Positions 36,236-51,070 of a DNA stretch of 64,000 nucleotides are shown here, piece after piece (the stretch's first letter is position 1; every line of letters starts with the position of its first letter). Where the stretch lies: the NCBI GenBank assembly GCA_947568835.1, contig OX387602.1, forward strand, positions 17,163,021 through 17,227,020, given 5' to 3'. Origin of the DNA: Protonemura montana. Lineage: Eukaryota; Arthropoda; Insecta; Plecoptera; Nemouridae. The notes beneath the pieces are model-generated. The model had not been told where the DNA came from. It made no database searches and saw only the letters and a program-made list of their open reading frames with translations. The position numbers and the translations under genes were made by a program.

Positions 36236-39200
36236 TATTCATCGTCTTCTCTCGGCGATAATTCAATGACGGGACTCGTATGACCTCGTTACTAGACGGC
36301 TTACATGCATTTAATTCGTGGGTGCATCGTTTTACCTGCCACGATGTACGTTCCCATCAGCTGGGATGCAATTACCTGGCCGTAGTGACAATCATGAGTT
36401 GCAAATAAGCACCCTCGCAGAGTGTGTTGCGTGACGTGGTCTACAGTCGAGTGCCCCATGCCGACCCTGCCTGCCCGTCCGCCCGCCTGCCTGCAGGCCT
36501 CGTGGGATTATTTTATTACACACGTGTTCTAGGGGAAGTTTTTAACACAGATCTCACTAGGGGGAAATCTCCTTGTCTTGAGAATAAAACCGGCTGCGAG
36601 AACGCGATTGTAAACGCGAATTGTACATGCATTTCCGCACTGAAATTTATAACAGCGATCGAACTATCGCTGTATGGCTCATCAATTGAAGAACGGTTTT
36701 AATTTCAAGTTAAAAATATTTACATTTTCTTAAGACATAACATAAAACATAAAACAAAAAATAATCAGTTACAAGTGAATGCTAATTTTGCAACAGCAAT
36801 TCCTTGAGGAAGCGTATGTGGGAGAATGTACTTTCCGCTCGACTTTTTGCTAAACCGTTGCTGTCTATAAATTCATGCGTGAGCACCCCCTTCCCTCCCC
36901 ACCCCAACACATACTCACACGCCATCGTGGCATCACTTTTATCATTGCATTACACGTCCCTTATATTTAACTCTATAATAATATTCCATCACGTCTACCT
37001 CCCACGCCTCCCCATCTCAGCTCCCATCTCTTCCCGACGCTTCCCGGCGCGTCGCTGCGCGTCCCGTCTCGTCGACCGACTCCCTGGGGAGGAGCGAAAG
37101 TGTGCAACGGCAACAGTCGCTGCACGACAGACAGCCGATGACGAGCGGAATTAGGGAGACGAGCCGACGACGGGACGTGATCTGAGGAATATTACGGGAC
37201 AAGCGCCGTCGCCACCACCGCACATCGCGATTCATTTAACACAGCGGCAGTCTGGCGTGCTGCACGCTCGTGTTGCTGTCGATTGTGCCATCGACGGCGA
37301 CGTCGTCGTACAATTGCACTGGCTTCGGCTTCTCTTTTCTCCAATATCTCGATCAGCTCGTCACCGGGACAATTGTGTTTGTCTGGCATTGCGTGCTCAT
37401 CCCTCTACGCGTTGTCATGCGCGTTGCGCTTGATATTGTTACTCATTTCCACTTTTCTTGATTTGATGAACGTTCCAACGACGAGCAAGTAGCTTTTCAT
37501 TTAATGATTTTCAACGAGTGACGCGAGTACTTATCAACGAAATGGTTTTATGAATAGACAAGTGATTACAAACAATACACCACGCTCACTCGTCGCTACC
37601 TCTTTATTTCCACTCAGTAATGAAGCATTTTCCTGGAGTGCTCCGGTATCCTTATTCATAAGAAGCCCCATTTGATCACTTAGCCAATATAAGAGATCCG
37701 GGATGATTCGGAATCTCTGGCAGGGTGCAGATTTGTTGGCTACCGCTTCTGGTTCGTCATGACAGCACGTCGACCGAACAAGGAGCGCAACCTTTTTACA
37801 CTCTTCGCGCTTAGAGACTGTGTAGAAGGGTTGTCAGTGGATGACTGGGTGGTGGGTGGACTAGGACGGGGGCGGGGAAGGGTGGACTTCGGAGGGATGG
37901 GGAGAGTGGATGGGTAAACCACTTCCGGAATGAGTATTATAGGAGATTCGGCGCGCACTTTCTCGGATTGAGCCGCACCACTCTTTCAGTCTCATGGTTA
38001 TAGAGCTCGTACTACTCCAGCTCGAAAACATCAATCAATCTTGTTTTTCCTCGGCGGGATGAATTTCAAATATCGAGTGAGCGATATCCGGGACTGACGG
38101 CTGATCTCATTATCTATGCAACGAAATAATCTTCGAGATGACAATGCTTAACGTGATTGCGTCGTTAAAATTTGCTCGATGGGCCATCGATAAGGCAGCA
38201 AACTTTTGGACCAACTATTGACGTGAGATTCAGTAGCAGCTTGCGTTTGAAAACCTTCTGATTAGCTATACCTTCGAATGTTTTCATGTCAGCTAATTGG
38301 CCATAAACTAATCTGTCGTGCTTCATTAATTAAATAAGTTTTAATTGGTAAGCAGGGATTTTTTCCGTCTTGCGGTATATAGGTAATGCTTTCTCCAACA
38401 GAATGGGTCGAATTTGAAATATTTCTAATTACCAGATAAGCATGCACTAATCAATTAAGTGTGTTTCAATTAAACGATACTCGATAACATATAACTTTCA
38501 CTAAATTGAGTCCAAACTTATTATTGGTTATAGCTGATTTCGCAAATTTCATTACTGAAAAATCGATAACTGGTTCAGCCAACGAATTTGTCGTGATTGA
38601 AGATCTTTCAAGCGCATTATACCTTTACTTCGTCCTGATCCTGAATGCATTGCGCGAATAATCTCGAAATCTCTTCGAGATCTACCTTGTTCTGGTCGTC
38701 AAAGCCTAGTTGGTCAGCCCAGCAGACTTGCTTTAGAGTTTAGAGGGCTTCAGAACTCGTCTCGTGGGCGCTTTCATTAGGAAATTGGACTGGAATCCGA
38801 AATGCACTTGCAAACTAAGGCTCTTGTTTGCGTGGACGATCCACGTATGAAATATAAGAAAGACCGAAATGCACTCCATGTAGACGTATAGCCGCACATA
38901 TACAACCGAATGGAAATTTACAAAGCTGCCCAAAGCACGACAGGGAAAATTAAAAGAACACTTCCTTACCCCAATGCCCACACATGAAAACCGCATTCGT
39001 TTGATGAAATGGAAAATTTCCTGCTTGAAAAGGTAAACTTTGAAAGGTAATCACTTAAGAGTACATTTCTTGCAGTCATTTTCTTGTCGATCGTTTTTCA
39101 ATTAACATGATTGGTGCTCGTATAGTGGTATAGTACGTTTTCCGTGGTCGACTCGTGTGGTGCAACGGCGTCCCATCGTCTGCCAGTCGCATTCCCTGCA

Positions 39201-40370
39201 CCCCCGTCCCGGCAGGCAGCTCTAGGTGTAATTCCACCCCCGATCTTGTAATAGAGCATCCCCTAATGGTGCCTGCTCCCCCCCCCCCCTTCCTAGCCCC
39301 CGTCCCCGCGCCACCCAACGCCGCCTGCCAGAAGCCCTGATGCCAACTAACAAGCTTGCCATATCTACAAATTGGACAAGTAAGCTTTCGGGGAACAGAT
39401 TTAGATAATGTATTGGGCTAATAATGCAGTCAGACATCAGGAGCGGTGTCTTTCGCTTCACAACCGATTAAACCTTACTTACTCATTTGATTACTTGACG
39501 GTATTTCACAAAACATTGGCTTTTTCGTCAAAATCAATTTTCCTGCATGGGTTGTTTCACCGACACTTGGCTAAGGGCAAGTAAAAGTCGGTGCGTCATG
39601 ATCTATCTTCTGTAGCAACTGTGCGAATGTCGTCCGATGAGTCCGCACACATTCCTAGTTATCCAGAGTGCAAAGTCTGGCTGATGAGGGATGCCGAGGC
39701 ACAGAGGAGCCGGTGCGGGATGCGGACTTGGACACCCGATCCTAAGTGAATTGGTTCAGGATTCAAATCTCCTACTCGAGGTCAGCCAACTCCCGGCCAA
39801 CTCCCGGCCAACTCCCGGTCCCGCTTCCAGTCCCGCGGCCTGACCCATGGATCTTCAGTTGAGTGCATCAAATAAATTACATGGATTGTTACGCTACTTT
39901 TTTTTATCGAACCAATCGGAGAATTCAATGCTTTTAACGCAATTGAGCCGCTGTGAAAAGTCATAACCTTTACGTAGCATCGATCAAAATCATAACGCAA
40001 ATTAATCACTTAGAAAATTGCAAACACAAACACAGCTCTTTTTTTGTGTGAGGACTGTAGGAAAATACAGACTTGCGACTAGCAACATTTTTCAAAATTG
40101 TGTACTGCTCGCTTGAACCCATTTCATTAAGTTGTTCGCTTTACGAGGCTACACTTTTTTACATCCCACGCGAAATCGATGCGAAATTTAGTGGAGCCCT
40201 TTCATATAATGGATATTTTTTTCATGTATAGCTAATTAGTCGTCGTCGTAGGCAAACAAACGATTCTCGTGCTAGCACGAAATGTTTCGGCATTGAATGC
40301 ATTCATCACCTGCTGTCGTCGGCCGGGCAATTAGCAAGAGTAAGACAACCGCGCGTGAGCGGGTGCGATA
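36236..40370. other. Non-coding stretch with one GC patch and short repeats
   Basis: A GC-rich patch lies at 37020-37340 and another at 39150-39330. ATTA-rich words cluster at 38320-38480. An 11-bp GGCCAACTCCC tandem is at 39784-39818. No frame here shows a recognisable product. Confidence 0.45.
39784..39818. repeat. 11-bp tandem repeat, three copies
   Basis: The unit GGCCAACTCCC occurs three times, followed by diverged CCCG-rich sequence. Confidence 0.85.
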
Positions 40371-40373
40371 GAG

Positions 40374-40392
40374 GCCGGTGCCGGTGCCGGTG
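40374..40392. repeat. Short CCGGTG hexamer repeat, copy D
   Basis: Three perfect CCGGTG units, matching the arrays at 1003, 3039 and 4199 although about 36 kb away. Confidence 0.7.
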
Positions 40393-43300
40393 GGTAGCTT
40401 CGCTGACGACCGAGGGAGGGATGCAAATGCTTCAATTAACCTAATTGAACATTGGGTGAAACGGTTCCATTAGCGATGACGAAAGCTGGGTACACGTGAT
40501 TAATCAGAAAATGTCTGATGTCTCTATATAGACAGACACACACACACACAAAAAGTATGAAAATACATCAGTTTCTCAACTCAAAAAAGTACTAAATTAA
40601 ATTAAACAAGGGGGTTTCTTTTATATTGGCGCGAGCCAAAATTTGTCGATTATGCGAGAGCCAGGACTGTGGTGTTGGTAAACAATATCAGTGCGATTGA
40701 TGGAGAAGTCCAGCGATATTTTAAGGAAACTTCTCAGCAGCGAAATTCTGGCTCAAGTCCATCTCTAACATTTCCCTTGTTTTCGAATCAGCCGTGGCCT
40801 CGCAAAGTGGCCAGCACTTATCTCCGCTATTTGCCGTATTTATTGAGTTTGTTAATGTGAAGTTTCAATTACTTTTAATTGGGCTTTTATCAAAATGTCC
40901 CCACCTTAACATACCTCGTCGCAGTGCCATCGTTGTCTTCGCAACAGACAAATATATTCTACTGGACGTCTACTGAAAAAACAATTCTTTACCAGATGAA
41001 CTTTTAGACCGCTAACTGAGCGCTATCATCTTTCTGCTAAAACAATATTACTGGCATGATGGTTTTATTCTTATTGGAATAACACAGCACAATGGTTACA
41101 GGACCATAGCAACAGTCAAAACCAGAATAAACAATGACCATTGTTTTTAAAGCTCCTAGAAGCTAGTGAATGTAATTTGCCCAGGGTGGTATTTTCTGAC
41201 TTTAGTTAAAATATTATCATCTCAATCACTGAGCGCGTTCTATGTAATAATGTATATCGTATTATTGCATGAAAGACAAGTGCTAATATTGTTGAGTGCT
41301 GAATGGCAATGGCAATCGTTTGTCAGTGGCGAAAACTCGGCGCAAAATGGAATTATAAATGGGAAAGAAAACAGGGAAAATAAACAGAAAATATCGCAAT
41401 TGTCCATATACATTACGTACTACGTATACGTAGTTTGTAGCTTTATATATTATCAAAACGATCGAAACGAACGTTATTTTGTACTCGAATGAAATTGCTT
41501 TCACAACAAATACTTAACGTGAAAACATAAAAATATCACTCGTGATTCGCATAAGCAAAGAGTGAGCTAATTTGTGCCCTAAAGTGGTGCACTTGTAAGA
41601 CGTACCGCCAACTCCCCCCATCCTATTCCTTCCCCCCCCCCCCTCCCTCCCTCCCCCAAGTTGGCTTGCTCGCGTTATTGTTAGTCAGGGTTTGGTGACA
41701 CGGTTGGTGAGGTGGCTGGTGGAAGGACGAAGGGAGGCAAGGAGCTGGCGAGAGAGCGAGAGAGACCGAAAACAGGCTAATTAACTGGTAAACTTTCCTG
41801 CCCGAGCGGATTTCAGTGCTAATTAATGTCCACCCCCCTCTGCCCTCACTACCGCTCTCCTCTCACGATCTCACCCCCCCCCCCCCCCCCCCCCACCCCC
41901 AACCAATCCGCCCGCGTATGAGGCTCAGGGCTATAAGTGTTCAAATCCCGGACCTCTTATTAAGGTCTCCCTTTCGTACTCATCCATTTTCCTATCTTGT
42001 AAAGTTAGTTTTAAATAAGTTATGTTATGTGATATTATCAGGCAGCATGGCCATTGTTCTACTATACTATATTGTAGCCAACAATTAGGCACCCCTCAAT
42101 TTTCTGAGCCCTTCACAAGTTTACTTCAGCCTGGCTCCTCCACCGCAACATTATCCACTTCCATTAAATCGCGTTTTGAAGTTTCACTCCAAATGTCTTG
42201 GATTCCACCATATTTGCACGCTTTTTAATCATTTCATATCCATCTATATAACTCCACCCGTACCCCATACATATACTCTTACCTGCGAGAAGGAGCTCAT
42301 GCTTTTAATATTACTCAAGTCAAGTAGACGGGCACCGCGATTTCCGAGGCGGCAGTATACGTGAGTCGGGGAATGGAACATCAGATCTCGATATCCATTA
42401 AGATTATTAGTTCCATATAGGTCTGGGAATCCGGTGCAATCTAATGAGAAGATTGCAATGCTGCACTGATTTCATGCACTTAGCTACCGACGCTAGGCGC
42501 TATAGCGATTGCACGGGGTGCACAAAACTGATGTTCGCGATGCCCTAGACCAAATGTTAGGAGGCTTGTTTAGAAAATAGATCCACGAGTTTGGACAAAA
42601 CGTTGATTGATTGATAATTTATATTTTTATTTTCGTTCACAAGAATCAAAGCAACAAACAAGCTCAATTTTCTTTGAAAGACACCGCTATATTTTGTAAC
42701 CTTACGCACGTGTTTTTTTGAAAAATAACAGAGGTCGTTATTTCTCGAGTTGTAATGCTGGTAAAAACGGCGGTAAACCAATCAAGCTCAATTTAAAATT
42801 TTAACTTCCTAAGTAAACTGCACCCACCTTCGTTTTATTCTCTAAATCATTTTTTTTACACATCCCTGTCATGACAATTGCTCTGATATTCCAGGGTGTA
42901 GGCATTGCCGTAATGGGTGGAAATGAATATTAAAATGTGTGAGCAGAGTTTTTGGGCGTGTGGGCGGGATGGGGTGAGAGGAGGTGGAGGGGGGGGGGGG
43001 CAACAGAAGCGGGTGGGGGTGTAAGATTACTCGTTTCATTAGGTTGAGTGCCTGCGTTTCCAGCGTAGAAACAAAAGTTCCAATGCTCTCCTCTCGCCAG
43101 AACGGTTCCCTGCGTCGGTCGACCAAAGCGTCCACCGCGATTGGACCGACGGGCGACACCAACAATATCAACTTGATTACATTTTTCTTTTGTTATTTCA
43201 ATGATTTCAGTAAATTACAATTCATTTTACTTTCTGTTTGACTGGCATTTAAATCGCATGCAAATTAATTGTTTGTTCTGTAACTGATTGATTATATTTT

Positions 43301-45170
43301 ATTTATATTAACAATTCACATAGTGTCCCCGGGCAAAGCTAGCCGAGTTCAAATTGCTATACCAATTGATTTTAAATTAATTACGCATGCAACAAAAAAA
43401 TAAATAACGTCGCTTGGCATTATTTGTTTGTTTTTTCTAGATGATTTCATTTTAAAAAGCATCGATTACACATGTCGCTTTAATCATTTCACAACAACCC
43501 CCCTCCTCCTCCTCCGCCCATTTTCATCCTGATCCGTCACTGCTTAGCCCCGCCGCGACGCGCCAACCCTAACCCCCCCAGACACCCACTCGTCTTCCTC
43601 GTCATTTCTACAAGCAATTTTTCACCAATCCGCACAAGTATTTTTACCCGCTCGACTGTCTACATTCAACAAGTAGCAGATATAGTTAGCCAAGAATGTC
43701 TCAAATGATTATTCGTCGTCGTCGGGGTCGTGTTGAGGCGTCGTTCATTGATGTCTCGCCGCACGCTGTCTTTGAGATCGCGCGTCGTGTGTCGTGTCGT
43801 TAGATCTAAGCCAGTCGTGGCGCGCTGAGGTAACGATAACAATTCATTGGAGCGTGCATCCTTGTGTTCAATTGGCTGGACGTAATCACGTGATGGTTTC
43901 CTCTTTCAAGACGACACCGACGCCGACACCGAGCGACGCTTGGACGCGTCACTTGAAGAGCGCTGTTACTTAGCGGCTCAAACGCATTTGCCTTGCATTA
44001 CCGGTTGGCAATGTAGACACGAAACGACCCCGTTGCATAAACCGAGAGACTTATAGGTGTTGCACTTACTTATTCCTCGGTGTTAATCAACATGTTTCGT
44101 ACAGGCATTTTAATTTTTGACCGACAATTCGGTGAAGAATTCTTCGAAGCAAACATTTGACAGAAGTGTTTCATCTTAGCAAAATAGGAAACGACCTGTT
44201 GTTTTGGAACTATTATTTGCGTTTGGAACATGAAAATAGACTTCTACGGTTGTGATGAGCGTTAAAGGTGGTTTTGGAGACCAATGAGAGCATTTATTAC
44301 TCATAAGAATACCTTTTATAGGCTCTACTTGCTCCTGTAGAGTGGAGTTTGTGATCGCAGCGAAAAATTCCCATAGCCCTGGATTATTTCCATTTTCCGG
44401 GACATTTTCATTTTCAATCCGGAGATATTTTACTTCAAAAATAGTACTTTTTTTGTGTTTGGTGACTTATAATTAGAATTTTGATTTGTCCCTGCCGAAA
44501 CCAAATTGTGACACTGTTACAGGGAAGAAAAATTCACCAGAGAAAATGTTGGTTAGTCTCTGTATTCTCAAACACACTTCGACATGACACCCTCCACCCC
44601 CCACTACCCTGAATTCCGACAAAATACCGTGACTTGCTTCTAGTTGAATTTCCACCCGTTCGCCCGCGCAACCGGGCAGCCTAACCACCCGCCTCATGAA
44701 TATTATTCCCGCCTAATTAATATTATAAATTACAGTCAAACAAACAAGTTCATTTCACATGTACTCTGCGCTAGGCGCGCGATCGTGTATGTGAGTGTGT
44801 TTGTGTGGATTTAGTTAATATGTGGTGCATAGACTTATAAGGGTTGTCAAGCATGGTGGCAACAGAGTTTCCATTTGAAAACTATTTTTATATAAAGATA
44901 TATATTTTTTAGCTTAATTGTAGTTTAAACATGATTTATATACATTTTAGGAACTCCAAACTCACCCGAACATCAATTTAAAAAATCGCAACAAATGGAG
45001 CCTTTCTCCCATTCTGCTGACGTGGCAAGTACAATAACGTAACATGTCAACGACCAACTGAAATTACCGAAACCATCCAAGACCGAAAAGAGTTTTTTGA
45101 CGTGACACTAATTCCAAACTCCGCGATCTGTTTTAATTGCTGACCCTTGCCCCGGACCCCCAGGGTCATT
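40393..45170. other. Non-coding stretch, homopolymers and simple repeats
   Basis: Contains an (AC)n at 40535-40551, C-rich tracts at 41630-41658 and 41874-41894, a G run near 42990-43000, and CG-rich triplet-like DNA at 43700-43830. The short frames lack any recognisable domain. No RNA gene could be supported; a tRNA B-box-like word near 41938 lacks a partner A box. Confidence 0.45.
41874..41894. repeat. Poly-C run (21 bases)
   Basis: Twenty-one consecutive C residues, then A and five more C. Confidence 0.95.
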
Positions 45171-46119
45171 TCTACAATACAAACGTTTCTGCGGCAAGTG
45201 GCGTTGGCGTTCAGCGCTGCAGTTGGCGCATGGCTCGCGCTGCACAAAGGGCGGCCGGCGATGTCGACGCCGCGCTGGCTTCTCAAACATTTCTCCTTTT
45301 GACTGCTCGAATTAGCCCGTGGGGCAAAGGGGCAGCCCCCCCCCCCTCACGGTAACGCTTGGTGCTTTGCTCGTTCACGAGCGCGGCAAACGTTACCTAT
45401 AACCAACCCACGCACACATACATACACACCCACCAATTGTTATGTCGACAATGCAATGATGAATGATAATTAATTCACAAAACAATAGCACATGCACAAG
45501 CTAATTAGGTGAACTTTCAACTATTTGTCCAATTTAACTATGCAGTTATATGCTGCATGTGATATTGTTTCCGAAACCGCGTCAGGCCAAGTGTAAAATA
45601 TGAAAATGGCGATCATAAAAGAATACATTAAATGGTTTGCTACGCCAATTATGATTCAATTGAATTGTGCCAAATTAAACAAGCATTGTGCTGGAAAATG
45701 GACGCGAGGCTAGCAGGGGACCGATAAACGACGCCGCGTCGAGACGCCCGATTTTTCATACAGTTTTCCTCCGCGTGCCGTCAGATCTGGCACGAACTCT
45801 TCATCTCCAACTTTAAGATGACAGCTAATTTCATGAGATTTTTGTCAATGGTGGAAAGTTTTCGACGAGGATTCAATTTAAATGAACTTCCTGTCAACCA
45901 TGTAATGATATATGGCAATTACGAATTGTCAAAGTTCAATTATAACTTACATCAGTCTTCCGAGTCTTTCAGCTGATCCCAACGGGCTGTTGGGCGGAAA
46001 CAGGGGCGGTGTGGGAGACTGTCTGATTCAAAATATATTAGCATTACGCTTACGTAATTAGTTTTGCGTCTATACCTAGACGCGACGAGACTGATTGATT
46101 TTTATTATTTAGACTTGTG

Positions 46120-46142
46120 CTTCGAGTAATTGCTACTCGAAG
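46120..46142. repeat. Inverted repeat, 9-bp arms
   Basis: CTTCGAGTA at 46120-46128 and TACTCGAAG at 46134-46142 are perfectly complementary across five bases. Confidence 0.75.
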
Positions 46143-48205
46143 TAATTAATCCAACGGTTGTAATTTGAGGATTGCTTTCCTCCGCGTTGTTTGTTTGTCA
46201 AGAAAACTCGGATGCAAGTATCGCAAAACCAGCGGGAAACTTTCCTGCTAAGCGATGTCCGCCTCCACATGTTTCCGACTAGTTCTGAACGCGCGCTGGA
46301 TTATTTTCGCGAGTAAAGTACAGGCATAGGTAACTGGGTGAGTGCGAGCACCGTCCTCGTTTCGGGCACCCGCGCGTGTGTGTATGTGTATATATAATGC
46401 CTGGACATCTCTTATCCATTATCCCCGAGCAAGTTCGTCTATACTGTCTGCCACATTAGGCTGACCATTAGCAGGCTAACATGGACTAATGTGGCTCATG
46501 TGAAATCATCAATATTGCATTACGAAATAGCACGCGGCACAACACTCATTATGGTACTTAAATTGTTGGACAGATTCGCAATGATTGAATATCACGATTT
46601 TTTTTCAACACCCCTTTTTCGTCGAGAACATGAAATTGCGATTTATTCGTATCATTATGAAGCAGATGTTTCAGGAACATGGGTTTCAACTTGCGGTGCA
46701 TTTATTATTTATCGGTGATTCATGATAACTGTTGTCCCTCAGGGTCTGATCAAAAAGTTCGTTATTCGAACTCCAAGAAAATGAAAAGTTTTCGTGTCAG
46801 TCAGTTTGGGCTAGGCCAGAATTCCCTTCCTATGTGTATACACCATCGTTACGCCAAAGAAGAACATTATTATTTTCATCTGTGTACCTCCAGACCACTA
46901 GACTTCAACCCTATCCCACGCACCTATACCGCATTTTTCATCGGCTTCTTCTCCTGCCAAAGGTACACTGAAATAATAAGTTAATTTCCTAATGTTGCAC
47001 TAAACTGTACACATTTAGTTAAGCTTCCGTCTGTGTGAAACGCTTTCGAAGCCACGGGCTGCCGGGCATCGTCCTCCTTTGGAGATGGCCAACCGGCTGG
47101 CCGACCGGTAGGGCGGCAGGACGGCCTGGTCGAGCCAGCCACATCCCCCGGCCGGCGTTCCTATTAGTTCGCCGAGGCCCCTCGAGGGTACGGCTACCAA
47201 CTGACCCTTCACACAGAACCCCGCACTTTGCTCACTCATTTATTCATTACCCGCTTCAATTACCTACCTACCTTCCCCATCCCCCGCCGACGCCGCCGAC
47301 GCCGCCGGCAGCCAAACCGGCCGTCCACCAACTTAGCTCGTCCCGGCCTGGTGAGAAAACACGCCGTCAAGAAAACTCATTCGCTATATCAACTAGTTAA
47401 TACATAACCCTTGCATGGTCAGCTTCCAAAGGGTTCACTCCTGAATCTTATTAATCCTCTTCCTTAATGCCGACGCTAAACGATCATTACGAAACTCCTA
47501 CGTTATTCACTTTGGCGGCCAGCGCGGAAATAGATGAACTAGATGAACGCCGGACACGTGTATTCCTCGTGGTCAAAGACAAAGTCTTACCCGTTGGCAG
47601 TCGGCTGCTAATTAGACAAACAAAACTACTTTGGGTTGGATGCCCTGCTTCTGACCGAACTACTTAGCTCGCATGGCCTTGGCTAGCGGAGCGATATTTG
47701 CGTGACGCGACCCGGCAAGACAGCAGACTTGCGCGGAGGGATACAAAGACCCAGCTCAGCCACCGTTGTCATCCACAACTCAATGCAATTATGTTTTTCC
47801 TGTGGTATTCCTGTGGTTGGTTCAAATTCAAAGCCTGCATACACAGGACGTGTACATTTTTTACATCAATATGTAATTAACAATGTAAAAATAACACGAT
47901 TTTGTGGTAGTATATTTCACAGCAAACACAAACGCCAAGTGCACAGATGTGCATACTAGGGCAAATGATTGGTTAATTAAATTAATGCTTTATGAAACCG
48001 AACTTTGGCATTCGACGCCTGTCACGTGACACTTTGATCTACGGGGGATTGTGATTGAGAGGCCGGGGGCTCTGAGCGGGAATTATCGCCTGAGGCTGGA
48101 GGGGGGGAGGGGGTGACGAGGGGGTGGCAATTTGTTCAATAGGACCATTCATTCCCTCGGCGTTTTTAAGACAATTATATAATAAGCATTTTCTGGTAGT
48201 GACGG

Positions 48206-48234
48206 GTGTGTGTGGGTGTGTGTGTGTGTGTGTG
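48206..48234. repeat. (GT)n microsatellite
   Basis: A GT repeat with one extra G interruption near its 5' end. Confidence 0.9.
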
Positions 48235-51070
48235 CCATATGACACATTGATCTGCGTCTGATGGTGTGGGTAACTGCGCGTGGGGCGCGGTGGGGTGGGG
48301 AGGGAGTAGTGGGCAGGGGGTGATTTATTTCCTGCGGTCCAAGAAAAGCGGGTGCCCAAGCAACCTGCACCCGCAAACCACTATCAATCAAATAACACTC
48401 GCAATAGAAAAATAGCCACAACAGAAATCGGGAACAAATAATAAGTTACCAGCAAACTGGAGGAAATTAACTTTCTCGTCTGTGGACTTTGATAAAACGA
48501 TGCCATCTTGGGTTCGTTTAAGTCTGCCACGATGTTGGTAGGAGGATGAGGGGCAGAACAGCCAAGTCCGCGACTCGGTGAATTGCTAGGAAAGAACTAA
48601 GAAGCATTTGTGTACACTGATTGCTTGTCTTTAAGAAACCTTTTACAAAAACATTAATCTGTAGCTGGTCTGACATTTTATTTCGTCCTCAGAACATAGT
48701 ACATTTATTTGTCGTTGGTGGCTTATCTCAACTGGCTGGTTCACATTCATATTGCACGTATACTTCTAGTTGTTCATAGCATAACCACGACTATCCTAGG
48801 ATGGCCCATGCTTGGGTACGAAGAGCTTCTCTAACATGGTCACGTGCTTCTTCAGTTTCAGACGGACGTCTCGGCCGGAAGCCTCCACGCGTCGTTCTCC
48901 ATCGCTGCAAGCGTCCTCCTTCCTCCCAAACAATGAACGAGGAAGAGAGAGATAGAGAGAACGTGTGAACGTGTGACCCCGAGTGAGAAAACAGACACTC
49001 TACGTGATTGATGAACAACACAGATAAAAAAAAAGAAACAAGAAACAATTAAAAGCAATTTTTCTAAACCGAATTTGCAATCTCGAGATTTACAGAGATT
49101 TGAACGCACGAGCAATATGAAAATTAATCGAGTAATAACTATATAAGTATAAGTTTTTAAATAGAATTTGTTACCCGGTGGTTAAAATACTTGAAATCGC
49201 GTTCTACTATAGACAAGGACGTGACCGAGCTTCAATTCCTATTTAATTGTCCGGAAGGAGACATTGTTTGTTGGCGGAAATATTGGCGGATAATGAAGAG
49301 TGGAAACAGTCAAAGAGTTTTTGCGCCAGTGTTGGGTACGGCGGCTGACTCGGAAGACAATTCGTCGACTTCGGGTCTTATAGGAGAGTCGAAATGGTGC
49401 GCTCTCTGTACGAATCAGCTGATGACAAAGCAGCTGCAGAAGCTCTCTCCCAACTATTTCGTAATTATTTTATCAACGAATAAGTATTTTTGTTTTCTTT
49501 TTCAATTGTAAAAAGTTTGTTAGCTATTAATGATTACTATATTAATTAATTATTACGAAAGTTAAAATGAGAAAATTAAGTGGCGAGATGTTACCCTCCT
49601 CGTGCGAGAATCCATCCTGTAAATAATTTGGCAACTTTCAATGAAATCGTTCGTCCCCCGACCACAATGTGTTTGTTGTGTTGTATGCGGTCGACTCGTG
49701 TTCGATTGCGACTTGATGGCTCAAAAATCACCCTCCCCCCATCCTCCCACCCTCCCAACCACCCAAAAACGTAAAATACTGAATGGACACGAAAATTTAC
49801 CACTTGCACAGCAAAATCGTCGACCAATGAATGAAAAAAAGAGCTTTTATGAATTGTAGCTCTTTTTGTTTGTATCATAGCATCATACGTTTTAAATAAT
49901 TATTAATTTAAATTGTTGTTATTTCATTGTTCATGTTTGAGTGTCTGTAATTATCAACTTATTTCATAATAATTTGTATTCGATTTCTACTTGCAAACGC
50001 CAGTGATCAAGAATGTTGGTCCATAATCTTATCATTGTTCAATCTATGTTTTCGTGTCTTTAGATCTCCCAGTCTACCAAACAAGTCAATCAAACAACTT
50101 TTCAGTAAATGCTCAGTTTTTTTTGTTTTTTTTTTGGTTTTTTTCGCAAGATTTTCTCGTTTTTACCGCCATACGTAAAATGGCACGACCCCTCCAAGTT
50201 TCACTGAACATATTTGCTCAACATGATTTGTTTACTGTTTGTGCCGTCTAATTGAACCCGGTGTGCATTCCACGAAGCAAACATTAATATTATTAATTAC
50301 GTAATAAAAATCTGGAGACAAATCTCATAAAACAGATATTAATTCATAATTTCTTACTACCAACTTTTTCCTTCCTCACAGCACCGCCATGATGGAAGAA
50401 CTCGTCGCCATGATTGTTCTGTTAAACAAGGATCTACCATGTCAATGTGTGCTATACCTGTGTTCGCCGACTCCTTTCCTCTCCTCGTCCCAATCTTTAG
50501 AGCATACAAGGGTAGTACCTACAGCAGAACATTTGCACAGAAACTTTTACGGCCTGAATAAACATGCAAGCCCCCAATGGACGCGTCATAAACGCTAGCC
50601 TCGCTATAGTAATATGTTTAAATAATCATCCGAATAACTTGACAGAAAAGTTGAAGAACGTGGGACAACGGTTCAGTGCACGTGTCACCACATGTAGGAC
50701 ATACATTAGTAACAAGCACCGCTCGCATTCGCACTGCCACGTGTTTGTTAATAAAAACTTTAGCTGTCTTATATCGTCACTTTGTTTAAGGCACGAAACG
50801 AAAAGTGGTTCTCGGTGCAAGGGTCACAGGAATTGTTTAGGACAGTGGCGGGTAGGGAATTCATCGTTTCTCACCCAAACTTGTAGTTTATCAAATAGCT
50901 CGTAATCGAAACGAGCGCCTGTTCTATAATTTACCTGATAATTTTTAGCTGAAGTCATCAACTTACGATCTTTACGGAAATAAATTGGGTTGATTATTCT
51001 ATTATAAATGTTTGCGAAGTGAAATTTTGTCTATTTGAAGCCCATAAAACTAGCCCCTATGAGTTGACAG

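Larger units (their letters stand above)
45171..51070. other. Non-coding stretch with two GC patches and a (GT)n
   Basis: GC-rich patches lie at 45180-45370 and 47060-47360, the latter with GCCGAC triplets near 47285. There is a 9-bp inverted repeat at 46120-46142 and a (GT)n at 48206-48234. A frame at 49191-49511 is of ordinary composition, but I recognise nothing in it and do not call it. Confidence 0.45.

Noticed and set aside
39676-39720. CTGATGAG word resembling a hammerhead ribozyme core
   Set aside because: The required GAAA box after stem II and a matching stem III are missing.
41917-41960. tRNA-like B box (GTTCAAATCCC) after a GGCTCAGG word
   Set aside because: The A-box-like word is only about 20 bases upstream, too close for a tRNA, and no acceptor stem can be formed.
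49191-49511. Plus-strand frame of 106 codons with a somewhat protein-like middle
   Set aside because: The listed start is not an ATG, no family is recognised, and no splice signals frame it. It was not strong enough to call.
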